Program-made: the position numbers and the translations under genes
Shown here: in pieces, positions 36,101 to 43,499 of the stretch
How positions within the stretch are numbered: the stretch's first letter is position 1
Layout: the number at the start of each line of letters is the position of its first letter
Notes under the pieces: model-generated
Seen by the model: only the letters and a program-made list of their open reading frames with translations
Told to the model about the DNA's origin: nothing
Databases searched by the model: none
NCBI GenBank assembly: GCA_026129545.1
Contig: JAHCHX010000001.1
Coordinates: 1,735,501-1,799,500 of the forward strand
DNA from: Saprospiraceae bacterium
GTDB taxonomy: Bacteria > Bacteroidota > Bacteroidia > Chitinophagales > Saprospiraceae
DNA: 64,000 bases
Direction: 5' to 3'

Positions 36101-36954
36101 GCACTCTTTTGCGCGAAACGGCTTGGCACCTTTCTCAATTGCAGGTGCAGGAAGAAGAAAAACGCTCCTCGAAAAAAGGTAGCAACGACTACAGTCGCTA
36201 CGAGTACTACGCCTACGGCTCATCTACCGTGGAAGCCACCATCGAGCGCAATTTCAACCTTCTGGGCCCTTTCTACCAAAAGGACAAGGAGGTACAGGCC
36301 ATTGTGGAACGCGCCGTGCGCTTTGGCAACAAGCCCACCCAGCTGCTGGCCTACGGTTTTTATCTGCAAAACAACATGCCCGTCGCGCCCGAAAAACTCA
36401 AGCCATTCAGCGAGGACGACCAAACCCGCTATTTGCTTTTTGAAAAACTGGTCAAAATGAAAAAAGTGCGTGGGTACGCCGCGTGGTTCAAAGACACGAC
36501 CGCATTGGCCCGCTCTTACATCGTGGGCAAAGGCCAACAACGGGGGGTGGATTCCGTGCAGTTCATCAGCGGACACCGAACAGTTCAAAACAACAAGCCA
36601 GCCACGCTTTATTTCTTCGACGTAAAACGCGAAGGCGATAAAGAATGGGGGTTGGCCAGCGTGGTCATCCCAAGAGATTTTGGCTACTTGCTCAAAGAGC
36701 AGGAAACGAGCGACGGCGAGGAGGAAGTCATTTATGAGGAAGGTGAATACTCGGATTACACCGAGCCTGCCTACTACTACGATGGCTACAACTACAATAA
36801 TAGAGGCCCCTCCGTACAATTCATGCTCGACCTCTACGGCAAGGAAAAAGAGGAATATATAAGCAAGAAAATCGGCGAGATGCGGTTTGCCAACCGCGAG
36901 CGATACATCAGCACCAGCTCAGATGGGCGGTACTACTATGATAGCGGGTATTGA
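33139..36954 (+). CDS. very long TraB/GumN-family protein with extra C-terminal region
   Basis: 1271 residues. Signal peptide near residues 10-30 (ALLFALCSVAPALSAQNN). The TraB/GumN domain is at about 35-300: GYLYGTMHVSEKLVFNLSDS with the GxxH motif, VALETDHDEW, and a second motif SAVGAAHLPGEMG. Typical TraB/GumN proteins are near 300 residues, so about 900 residues here are additional. These contain beta-rich segments and then an alpha-helical, HEAT-like stretch at about 800-1080 (FDSLKFSDRYKLLDAIGRTK, KEAFRTLLDLWLEHPV). The C-terminus is Tyr/Asp/Glu-rich. TraB-domain proteins are suspected metalloproteases; the function of the fusion is unknown. Confidence 0.85.
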   Translation: MFTYLISSFQMMFRSALLFALCSVAPALSAQNNTEKMTGLLWQISGNGAAKPGYLYGTMHVSEKLVFNLSDSFFIALRDVDMVALETDHDEWQQFTEDINSSDDETVFFQGIFGGRRNYQNLYNESFKFAAPETDLLGAILSSKPMMTNEFLYRSNSYRQEYEEDTYLDLFIFQAGRKLGKKVIGLETIEGSYEAAMRAQIPDDEEEKRNNRPYRAYFDASKMEEAYRNQDLSLLDSLNKISSPGKNFQRWMLDERNIVMANRIDSILQSGTSLFSAVGAAHLPGEMGVIILLRNKGYTVRPVRFTATPDKKDKEQIDKIRFPAQLSTQWAHDSLWSTDAPGKFYPTANYQGFTQHLSADMNNGVFYAVYRMSTNGWWTGQSQAYIAERLDSLIYEKIPGKIQERKRIETPFPGHEITTRTRRGDVQRYKIFVTPFEVVMFTTGGNGDYAFGPEADRFLNNIRFSEKLLSVKNQPTTLRPTHGGYRVTFPATLLLNTTEDKKAAQHFAATQTPSDSAWYFLYRTEYHDWSFIEEDSFELNIIGEKIAEQFTKTPPRMTLVSESPYPTQDVTFRSDRDSSFYFARLVIDGPHYYLLGSRNKTGNTPTAFFESFSIETTKYPEGWKETKDTTLSFEVKALPVPERNRQAYLDNLKKIFEEGYRKRSRGYYGEEPDDPYEWSKNGTRIFKSPLTGEEVSVRSFEFRANMAPPTRDSFEMEIQKRFSREQKMTIKESRWETRDSMLLGHFLLEDTNSTRGIRAKVVVAGKRQYTLLATVNLQAPESEFVQSVFSSFTPTDTIEGPVRFGEGYSTAFLNNIYSPDTLTRNAALSEMRKFWPSRYKATDFSTLKATVEHPAFDSLKFSDRYKLLDAIGRTKSPAAITWLRDFYRKNPDSVRYQATVLQSLSNLKTKEAFRTLLDLWLEHPVYMRNSRTQVFHNLRDTLALTAQLFPDLLKFADIETNREQVLDLLNAAVKKGLVKPKTYAHLKGTLLRETAWHLSQLQVQEEEKRSSKKGSNDYSRYEYYAYGSSTVEATIERNFNLLGPFYQKDKEVQAIVERAVRFGNKPTQLLAYGFYLQNNMPVAPEKLKPFSEDDQTRYLLFEKLVKMKKVRGYAAWFKDTTALARSYIVGKGQQRGVDSVQFISGHRTVQNNKPATLYFFDVKREGDKEWGLASVVIPRDFGYLLKEQETSDGEEEVIYEEGEYSDYTEPAYYYDGYNYNNRGPSVQFMLDLYGKEKEEYISKKIGEMRFANRERYISTSSDGRYYYDSGY

Positions 36955-37014
36955 AGGCGGCGACGGTCGAGGTTTGTGCTGCTTGCCTTTTTATACCGCA
37001 ATTCGCTAGGATTG

Positions 37015-37096
37015 GTCAGACGAGCATGATTGATGCCCTTGGTTTTGAACAGATTGCACTTTTGGCCATGCCCAAAAATTGGCTGCGCGAAATGTA
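37015..37096 (-). repeat. dispersed ~82-bp element, copy B
   Basis: The minus strand aligns with 55700-55780 on the plus strand over about 80 bases, at roughly three quarters identity by eye. It includes an identical 18-mer, GCAATCTGTTCAAAACCA. Both copies sit downstream of a gene in non-coding DNA. Confidence 0.65.
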
Positions 37097-37110
37097 GATA
37101 AATTGTTGGG

Positions 37111-37182
37111 TTTGCCACAAAGTCGCAAAGACGCATGGAAGTTGAGTGAAGCATCTTTGCGCCTTCGTGACTTTGTGGCAAA
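37111..37182. repeat. inverted repeat TTTGCCACAAAGTCGC / GACTTTGTGGCAAA
   Basis: Two 24-base arms with three mismatches flank a 24-base centre. The arm TTTGCCACAAAGTCGCAAAG is a type of sequence I have seen as a dispersed intergenic repeat in several bacterial genomes. It lies between convergent genes (TraB-like and cystathionine beta-synthase) and could act as a bidirectional terminator. Confidence 0.6.
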
Positions 37183-37202
37183 CTTCAAAACACGAGGAGG
37201 AT

Positions 37203-38561
37203 TCACAAACTCTGAATCACGTCATACTGTGTGAGCACATGCAGCCCACCGGAGCGGTCGGTGGCGATGACCGCCGGAATGGATTTGCTGATGTATCGGT
37301 TGAGTTGGCTGATAGGCAAATCATCGCGCACGACGGGAAACGCTTTGCCCATGATGTCGCCCACCGTTTTTTCCGAATTTTGCATCGGGTTTTCCAAGAG
37401 GAAATGCAACACCTGCGTCTCGGTGATGGAGCCGACGATTTGCTCGCCATCCTGCACCGGCATCTGGCTGATGTCGTGCGATTTCATCAAGTTGAAAGCA
37501 TTGCGCACCGTGTCGTTCACCTGCACGGCGAAGAAGTGGCGGTCTTTTTTGCGGGCAATCAAGTCGCTGATTTTCAATTCATCTTCCAAAAAGCCACGCT
37601 CGCGCATCCAGTCGTCGTTGTAGATTTTGCCCACATAGCGGCTGCCGTGGTCGTGAAAAATAACGACGACGACATCGTCTTTTTTCAACTGATTGCGCAG
37701 TTGCCACAACGCCCCCATCGCGCTGCCCGCCGAATAGCCGAGCAGCAAACCTTCTTCACGCGCCAGCCGCCGCGCCCACAAAGCCGCGTCCTTGTCGCTC
37801 ACTTTTTCAAAGGTTGAAATCAGGCTGAAATCCACGTTGGCGGGCAGGATGTCCTCGCCGATGCCTTCCGTGATATAGGGGTAAATTTCCTTCGGGTCGA
37901 ACACGCCCGTCTCGTGGTATTTTTTGAACACTGAGCCATAAGTGTCGGCACCCCAAATTTGAATGTTCGGATTTTTCTCTTTCAAATACTTCGCCACACC
38001 ACTCACCGTACCGCCCGTGCCGACACCCACCACCAAATGGGTGACTTTGCCGTCGGTTTGTTCCCAAATCTCAGGCCCGGTGCTTTCGTAATGTGCCTGG
38101 CGATTGGAGAGGTTGTCGTACTGATTGCACCAGAAGGAGTTGGGAATCTCCTGACTCAAGCGCCGAGCCACCGAGTAGTAGGAGCGCGGGTCTTCCGGCT
38201 CTACATTGGTGGGGCACACGATGACCTCCGCGCCGAGGGCTTTGAGCATATCCACTTTTTCTTTGCTCTGCTTGTCGGTCGTGGTGAAAATGCAGCGATA
38301 GCCACGCACACAGCCCACGAGCGCGAGGCCCATGCCAGTGTTGCCCGACGTGCATTCGATGATGGTGCCGCCGGGCTTGAGGTCGCCGCGTTTTTCGGCA
38401 TCGTCAATCATCTTGACGGCCATTCGGTCTTTGATGCTGTGGCCGGGGTTGAAGGTTTCGACCTTCGCCAACACGAGGGCCGGGATGTCGGCAGCGATTC
38501 GGTTGAGTTTCACAAGCGGCGTGTCGCCGATGGTTTCGAGGATGTTGTTACGGTAGTTCAT
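37203..38561 (-). CDS. cystathionine beta-synthase with C-terminal CBS domain pair
   Basis: A 452-residue PLP enzyme. The catalytic part (about 1-320) has LETIGDTPLVKLNRI, the PLP-Lys motif PGHSIKDRMAVKMI, ECTSGNTGMGLALVG and GVGTGGTVSGVAKYLK. Two CBS modules (about 335-452, e.g. VNDTVRNAFNLMKSHDISQMPV) form a regulatory unit that in eukaryotic enzymes binds S-adenosylmethionine. It condenses serine (or O-acetylserine) with homocysteine or sulfide. The start MNYRNNILETIGDTPLV matches homologs; the longer frame overlaps a dispersed repeat. Confidence 0.92.
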   Translation of the reverse strand: MNYRNNILETIGDTPLVKLNRIAADIPALVLAKVETFNPGHSIKDRMAVKMIDDAEKRGDLKPGGTIIECTSGNTGMGLALVGCVRGYRCIFTTTDKQSKEKVDMLKALGAEVIVCPTNVEPEDPRSYYSVARRLSQEIPNSFWCNQYDNLSNRQAHYESTGPEIWEQTDGKVTHLVVGVGTGGTVSGVAKYLKEKNPNIQIWGADTYGSVFKKYHETGVFDPKEIYPYITEGIGEDILPANVDFSLISTFEKVSDKDAALWARRLAREEGLLLGYSAGSAMGALWQLRNQLKKDDVVVVIFHDHGSRYVGKIYNDDWMRERGFLEDELKISDLIARKKDRHFFAVQVNDTVRNAFNLMKSHDISQMPVQDGEQIVGSITETQVLHFLLENPMQNSEKTVGDIMGKAFPVVRDDLPISQLNRYISKSIPAVIATDRSGGLHVLTQYDVIQSL

Positions 38562-38604
38562 GTTTGTAAAGTAGTTTGGATGGTCTGAGGGTTCGAGGGT
38601 TTGA

Positions 38605-38638
38605 GGGATTGCCCGGCCAAGCGGGGCGGACGGGGTTT
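38605..38638. repeat. dispersed GCTTGCCCGGCCAAGC element, copy 2
   Basis: GGGATTGCCCGGCCAAGCG followed by GGGCGGACGGGGTTT, preceded by three GTTTGAGGG-like heptamers and followed by TTTGAGG. It is the most divergent of the four copies in the hairpin's left arm. It lies between the cystathionine beta-synthase start and the helicase stop. Confidence 0.75.
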
Positions 38639-38754
38639 GAGGCGGCTCAAAAAATTGTGCCATTTATGAGTTTGTTCATTGAGAATCAGAGCGTTGTTTT
38701 TTGAACAGCGTTGTGGGCATCGTTCGCGGGAAGAGATTGCACCCTTCCAAACGC

Positions 38755-40068
38755 CTACCCGAACCGCTCTCCATAAAACGACACCACTCGTTCATCCGTA
38801 ATCACATCTTGTGGCCTAATGCGTTGCCGTAGCACGATGCCTTCCAAGGTGCGACAACGGCTGAGGGCCACATAGAGCTGTCCGTGCTCGAAAGCGCCGC
38901 CGCCGAGGTCAATCAGCACCCGGTCGAAGGTCTTTCCTTGGCTTTTGTGAATAGTGATGGCCCAAGCCAATTTTATCGGGTATTGGATGAACGAGCCGAT
39001 GCTCTCGGTCTCGATGCCACCCGCAGCCCCACTTTTGTATCGAATGATTTCCCATTCGGATTTTGGCACTTCTATTTTTCGCTTTTTGCCACCTTGCTCC
39101 TCTGTCTGCACCACGATGGTTTCTTTGTCCAACTCGGTGATTTTGCCGATGGTGCCATTGACGAACTGTCGTTCTTCCACGTCGTTGCGCACAAACATGA
39201 CCTGTGCGCCTTTTTTCAGCCGGAGAACTGCTTCGGTGGGATAAAGCATCGGGTCGAAATGGCCTCTCACATCCGCCAGAAATTCAAATTCGGGGGTCTG
39301 AAGGAGGCTGAGTTCGCGGCGGTTGATGGCATCAGCCGTGTTGTTGCGCGAGCAGAGCGTGATGTATCCGTCCGTGTCCTTGAAATTCGGCAGATGTCGC
39401 TCGTTGAGGTCTTCCAAGTCGTCGCGGTCAATTTCGTTGACGCGCACTGCTTCAAGCAACCGCAGAAAATGCCGTGACTCTTGGCGATAGACTTTGCGCA
39501 GTTCGAGTGTTTCTAATTGGAAATCAGGTTCATTGAAAATTTTTGCCGAAAAAAAATAAGGAGAGTCGTAGTAGTCCCGAAAATAGGCTGCCTCTATGGG
39601 GTCGCGCGTCACCACCGGAGGCAGTTGGAACAGGTCGCCGAAAAAAACTACTTGCACACCGCCGAATGGGCGGAAATTTTCGCGGTTGACACGCAGGAAT
39701 TTGTCCATTCCGTCAAGCATATCGGCCCGTACCATCGAGATTTCGTCCACGATGAGCACTTCGAGGTTGTTGTAGATTCGCAATTTGTCCTTGCGCGTGA
39801 CTTTTTGCCCTGCTTCTTTGGGCGTGACGATACGGGGCGGGAATCCAAAAAACGAATGAATAGTCTGCCCCTGCACATTGAGCGCCGCCACGCCCGTCGG
39901 GGCGAGCACGGCACAGTTTTTTTTAGTGGTGTTGCGAAAAAGTTGGAGCAAGGTGCTTTTGCCCGTGCCTGCCTTGCCTGTGACGAACAAAGAGTTGTCC
40001 GTTTTTTCCAACACGTCGAGCGCGTAGCGAAAATCGTCGTTGAGGAGCAATGGCGATTGGTCAAGCAT
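38755..40068 (-). CDS. PIF1/RecD-like superfamily 1 DNA helicase
   Basis: A 437-residue helicase. Walker A is FVTGKAGTGKSTLLQLF (about 30-46), motif II is LIVDEISMVRADMLDGMD, motif III is FGDLFQLPPV and the C-terminal UvrD-like motif is AWAITIHKSQGKTFDRVLIDLG with YVALSRCRTLEGI. This matches short bacterial PIF1-like helicases, 5'-to-3' enzymes that unwind G-quadruplexes and replication intermediates. No signal or extra domain. A GCATCTTTGCC box lies just before the start codon, one mismatch from the usual -7 element. Confidence 0.92.
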   Translation of the reverse strand: MLDQSPLLLNDDFRYALDVLEKTDNSLFVTGKAGTGKSTLLQLFRNTTKKNCAVLAPTGVAALNVQGQTIHSFFGFPPRIVTPKEAGQKVTRKDKLRIYNNLEVLIVDEISMVRADMLDGMDKFLRVNRENFRPFGGVQVVFFGDLFQLPPVVTRDPIEAAYFRDYYDSPYFFSAKIFNEPDFQLETLELRKVYRQESRHFLRLLEAVRVNEIDRDDLEDLNERHLPNFKDTDGYITLCSRNNTADAINRRELSLLQTPEFEFLADVRGHFDPMLYPTEAVLRLKKGAQVMFVRNDVEERQFVNGTIGKITELDKETIVVQTEEQGGKKRKIEVPKSEWEIIRYKSGAAGGIETESIGSFIQYPIKLAWAITIHKSQGKTFDRVLIDLGGGAFEHGQLYVALSRCRTLEGIVLRQRIRPQDVITDERVVSFYGERFG

Positions 40069-40134
40069 GGGGGCAAAGATGCGAATTGCCGATGGGGTTC
40101 TTATATTGCGCCCTATTCAAAAATCTAATTCTCT

Positions 40135-40635
40135 ATGCAATTCAATTGGCATGTCCTTTTTATCGCTGCATTGGTACCCCTTGTGGTAGGCTTCGCGTGG
40201 TTTCACCCAAAAGTTTTTGGAAGAACATGGATGGCTGCCGCTAGCATGACTGAGGCTCCCGCCCGGGGCGCCAACATGGTGAAGTTGCTTGGGCTGACTT
40301 ACTTGTTTGGGCTGCTCGCGGCCAGCGCCTTGATGCCTCTCACCATCCACCAACTTGGTTTTTATTCCATCTTGGCGGATGAGCCGGGGTTTCGGGACCC
40401 ACAGTCGGAAATAGCCCAATTTGCGAGTGGATTCATGGACAAATACGGCCACAACTTTCGCACTTTCCGCCACGGCGCGTTTCATGGGCTAATTGCGGGC
40501 ATTTTTTTAGCCTTGCCCGTGAGCGGCACCATCGCGCTCCACGAACGAAGGAGCTTTGCCTACATCGCTGTGAATGTAGGCTTTTGGATGGTCTGCTTTG
40601 CCATCATGGGCGGGATGGTGTGCGCTTGGGCGTGA
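40135..40635 (+). CDS. DUF1761 family membrane protein
   Basis: 166 residues with four hydrophobic segments: WHVLFIAALVPLVVGFAWF, MVKLLGLTYLFGLLAASALM, FHGLIAGIFLALPVSGTIAL and YIAVNVGFWMVCFAIMGGMV. The HPKVFGRTWM motif after the first span is characteristic of DUF1761. Function is unknown. It is divergent from the helicase gene and convergent with the DUF4407 gene; one copy of the dispersed repeat separates the last two. Confidence 0.8.
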   Translation: MQFNWHVLFIAALVPLVVGFAWFHPKVFGRTWMAAASMTEAPARGANMVKLLGLTYLFGLLAASALMPLTIHQLGFYSILADEPGFRDPQSEIAQFASGFMDKYGHNFRTFRHGAFHGLIAGIFLALPVSGTIALHERRSFAYIAVNVGFWMVCFAIMGGMVCAWA

Positions 40636-40646
40636 GGGTTGTTTGA

Positions 40647-40679
40647 GGGCTTGCCCGGCCAAGCGCAGCGGACGGGGGG
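40647..40679. repeat. dispersed GCTTGCCCGGCCAAGC element, copy 3
   Basis: GGGCTTGCCCGGCCAAGC followed by GCAGCGGACGGGG, preceded by GTTTGA. It fills nearly the entire space between two convergent stops. Confidence 0.75.
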
Positions 40680-40685
40680 TCGAGT

Positions 40686-41804
40686 TTAGGGTTGCCCTTC
40701 CCATTCAAGCCCTCGATTTTTTAGTCCTTCCAAAGTTTCCTTCAGTTTTTGGTCAATTGCTGCCTTCTCGGCAGCGATGTTGGCTTGCACGCGATGTATC
40801 CCCGTCTCGGTATCGAACTTGAGTTTGTTTTTCACTTGATTGCTCAGCAAGGTTGTTTGTTCGAGGTTGGCCATTTGAAAGACGTGCTCCTGTTGATGCA
40901 ACACAAAATCGTAGGGGCTGCGGTAAGAGATGAGCTTGACCACGATGGGGGCGGTCTCAACGGCGACGAACAAGAGGGTGATGAAGATGCTGGCGTAAAA
41001 GATGGCGAGGCTTTTTGCCGACAACCTCGACAGCGCATCAATTCGAGCCGCAAGACCATCGTATTTGGAGCGGTCAAGTGTGGCGACATCGCGCTGCGCA
41101 GCTGCTTCCAACGCCTGTACTGCCAGTTCTTTCTCGCGGATAAGTGGCTGATTTTCGGTGAGGGTGTAGGCAAGTTCTGCCTGTGCCTGCTCCGCCTCGG
41201 CCTTTTTGGCGCGGTAGATGGGGCCAAGATTGCGCTGGCGCGAGCCACCTGTGCCATCGGCTTCCTGCACGGCTGCTTGAGCAAGCGAATCGCGGGCGGC
41301 GGACTTTGCCGCGATTTCTCCTTTGAGCGCGGCGATTTGGGTGCGCAAATCTTCTATCTGAGCACGGTAGCGTTCCTGCACGCGGTCTTCTTGTTGTTTA
41401 AAAACCTCTTGCTCCATCTGCACCATCTCCGCGCGGATTTCTTTTTCAAAAATTTTCAGTTCAAGCGGTTTTGAAATCACGATGGCCAACAGGATAGCCA
41501 ACACGAGACGCGGAAAAGCCACAAACAGGTCGCGCCACCATTGGCCATTGCTTTTCATGCTCATCACGATGTAGCGGTCGAGGTTGAAAATCATCAGCCC
41601 CCACACCAACCCAAACGCAATGGACAATGGATATGAATCGAAAACGGTGAAAAGCGCATAGCCGGAGGAGAAAAACGCGAGCACCCCCGTGAAAAAAACG
41701 GTGGCGCCGATGCCAGCATACTTGTTGCGGTCGGTGGGGCATTTTTCCAAAACGGAGACCTCCACACCGGAGCAAAAAAGGAAAAAGTCTTGTAGTGTTT
41801 TCAT
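40686..41804 (-). CDS. DUF4407 membrane protein with long coiled coil
   Basis: 372 residues. Three N-terminal membrane segments (about 27-60 GIGATVFFTGVLAFFSSGYAL, 60-80 PLSIAFGLVWGLMIF and 95-115 FPRLVLAILLAIVISKPLEL) precede a long charged coiled coil (about 118-255: EIRAEMVQMEQEVFKQQEDR and following). A fourth span (SLAIFYASIFITLLFVAVETAP) and a helical tail complete it. The NLDRYIV motif is typical of DUF4407. Its role is unknown; the shape suggests a scaffold or mechanical sensor at the inner membrane. Confidence 0.85.
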   Translation of the reverse strand: MKTLQDFFLFCSGVEVSVLEKCPTDRNKYAGIGATVFFTGVLAFFSSGYALFTVFDSYPLSIAFGLVWGLMIFNLDRYIVMSMKSNGQWWRDLFVAFPRLVLAILLAIVISKPLELKIFEKEIRAEMVQMEQEVFKQQEDRVQERYRAQIEDLRTQIAALKGEIAAKSAARDSLAQAAVQEADGTGGSRQRNLGPIYRAKKAEAEQAQAELAYTLTENQPLIREKELAVQALEAAAQRDVATLDRSKYDGLAARIDALSRLSAKSLAIFYASIFITLLFVAVETAPIVVKLISYRSPYDFVLHQQEHVFQMANLEQTTLLSNQVKNKLKFDTETGIHRVQANIAAEKAAIDQKLKETLEGLKNRGLEWEGQP

Positions 41805-41921
41805 AGCAAGAGCGATGACAAGTTGTTCAAAGCAACTCGTAAACGCTGCGAGGGAAAAAGTATTTTCGATAAAAAAGGTACTTGGCGAGACAAAATACCT
41901 GCTTTGGCCAAAAACGACACG

Positions 41922-43391
41922 TCACACCCGCTCCCGCCACCTGCTCTCTGTCGGCTCCACTACCTTCAATTGCCGCTTGTGTTCCAAATGCAGCCTCAAC
42001 GCTATAAGGGCTGCTGCCTCTGCTGCGCCTTGTTGGCTTTCAATAAGCTTTTCCGGCGAAAAATACTGCTGCACGAAATGCGTGTCGAAGTCGGCGGAAA
42101 CGAATGCGGGGTGGTCGAGCACAAACTGGCCGAAAGGCAAAGTGGTGGCCACGCCTTCCACCTCGTAAGCGGCTATGGCTTCTTTCATTTTCTGAATTGC
42201 CTCGTCGCGGGTGGCCCCATGCGCCACCAGTTTGGCAAGCATCGGGTCGTAATAAATCGGCACCTCCATGCCTTCCTCGTAGCCCCCGTCCACCCGGATG
42301 TCGGGGCCAGTCGGGATGCGGTATTTGACAAGTGTGCCGACTGACGGAAGGAAATTGTTGAGGGGGTCTTCGGCATAGACGCGCAGCTCGAGCGCGTGAC
42401 CATTGATGCGCAAATCATCCTGCGAGAAAGGTAGTTTCTCGCCACGCGCCACACGGATTTGCCATTCCACCAAATCGAGACCCGTAATCATCTCCGTCAC
42501 GGGATGCTCCACTTGGAGACGGGTGTTCATTTCCAAAAAATAGAAATTGCGCTCGGCATCCACGAGAAACTCAACCGTGCCAGCCCCCACATAATCGCAG
42601 GCCTGAGCCACCCGAACAGCGGCCTCGCCCATTGCCTTGCGCAACACTGGGGTCAGGATGGCAGAGGGCGCTTCTTCCACGACTTTTTGGTGGCGACGTT
42701 GGATACTGCACTCGCGTTCAAAGAGATAGACGATGTTGCCATGCGTGTCGCCCATGACTTGCACTTCGACGTGACGCGGCCCAGTGACGTATTTTTCGAT
42801 GAAAACCGAGCCGTCGCCAAAGGCGGAGACTGCTTCGGAAATGGCGCGTTCCATCTGCTCTTTCAAATCCTGCTCGCGTTCCACGATTCGCATTCCTTTG
42901 CCGCCCCCACCCGCGGAGGCCTTGATTAAAATCGGGTAGCCGACGCGCCGTCCGATTTCCTTTGCCATTTCCACATCGGTGATGGCTTCCTCTATGCCCG
43001 GCACCATCGGCACGTTGAATTTTTTGGCGGCTTCCTTGGCGGCAAGTTTGCTGCCCATCATCTCTATGCTGGAGGGGCGTGGCCCGATGAAAGTGATGCT
43101 TGCATCCGTCACCATTTGGGCGAAGGCGGCATTTTCGCTCAAAAAACCATAGCCGGGGTGAATGCCGTCCACGCCGAGTTTTTTGGCTGCTTCAATGATT
43201 TTTTCCGCTCGCAAATAACTCTGGGCTGAGGGCGCGGGGCCGAGCAACACGGCCTCGTCGGCGAAGCGGACGTGTGGCGCATTGCGGTCGGCTTCCGAAT
43301 ACACGGCGACCGTGCGGATGCCCATGCGGCGGGCGGTGCGCATGATGCGAAGGGCGATTTCGCCCCGATTGGCGACAAGAATTTTTTGCAT
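41922..43391 (-). CDS. accC: biotin carboxylase (acetyl-CoA carboxylase subunit)
   Basis: 489 residues, an ATP-grasp enzyme that carboxylates biotin on a carrier protein. Motifs: KILVANRGEIALRIMRTARR at the start, IKASAGGGGKGMRIV (ATP lid), ECSIQRRHQKVVEEAPS, FYFLEMNTRLQVEHPVTE and RVYAEDPLNNFLPSVG. It is slightly longer than E. coli AccC (449) because of a C-terminal extension. No accB or carboxyltransferase gene is adjacent, so it could serve acetyl-, propionyl- or methylcrotonyl-CoA carboxylase. Confidence 0.9.
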   Translation of the reverse strand: MQKILVANRGEIALRIMRTARRMGIRTVAVYSEADRNAPHVRFADEAVLLGPAPSAQSYLRAEKIIEAAKKLGVDGIHPGYGFLSENAAFAQMVTDASITFIGPRPSSIEMMGSKLAAKEAAKKFNVPMVPGIEEAITDVEMAKEIGRRVGYPILIKASAGGGGKGMRIVEREQDLKEQMERAISEAVSAFGDGSVFIEKYVTGPRHVEVQVMGDTHGNIVYLFERECSIQRRHQKVVEEAPSAILTPVLRKAMGEAAVRVAQACDYVGAGTVEFLVDAERNFYFLEMNTRLQVEHPVTEMITGLDLVEWQIRVARGEKLPFSQDDLRINGHALELRVYAEDPLNNFLPSVGTLVKYRIPTGPDIRVDGGYEEGMEVPIYYDPMLAKLVAHGATRDEAIQKMKEAIAAYEVEGVATTLPFGQFVLDHPAFVSADFDTHFVQQYFSPEKLIESQQGAAEAAALIALRLHLEHKRQLKVVEPTESRWRERV

Positions 43392-43499
43392 TTAGTCGAA
43401 CAGTTGAAATTGGGCCAACTCGCGGCAAAAGTAGGAGTTCTCGGAAAAGAATTGCCATATCCCCACCGCCACCGATGCAACGACTTGTTCAAAGTACCG

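Noticed and set aside
43396..43412. 17-base identity with 45175-45191 (TCGAACAGTTGAAATTG)
   Set aside because: One copy codes for the methyltransferase C-terminus, and the other lies just upstream of accC. There is no extended similarity on either side, so chance or convergence is likely.
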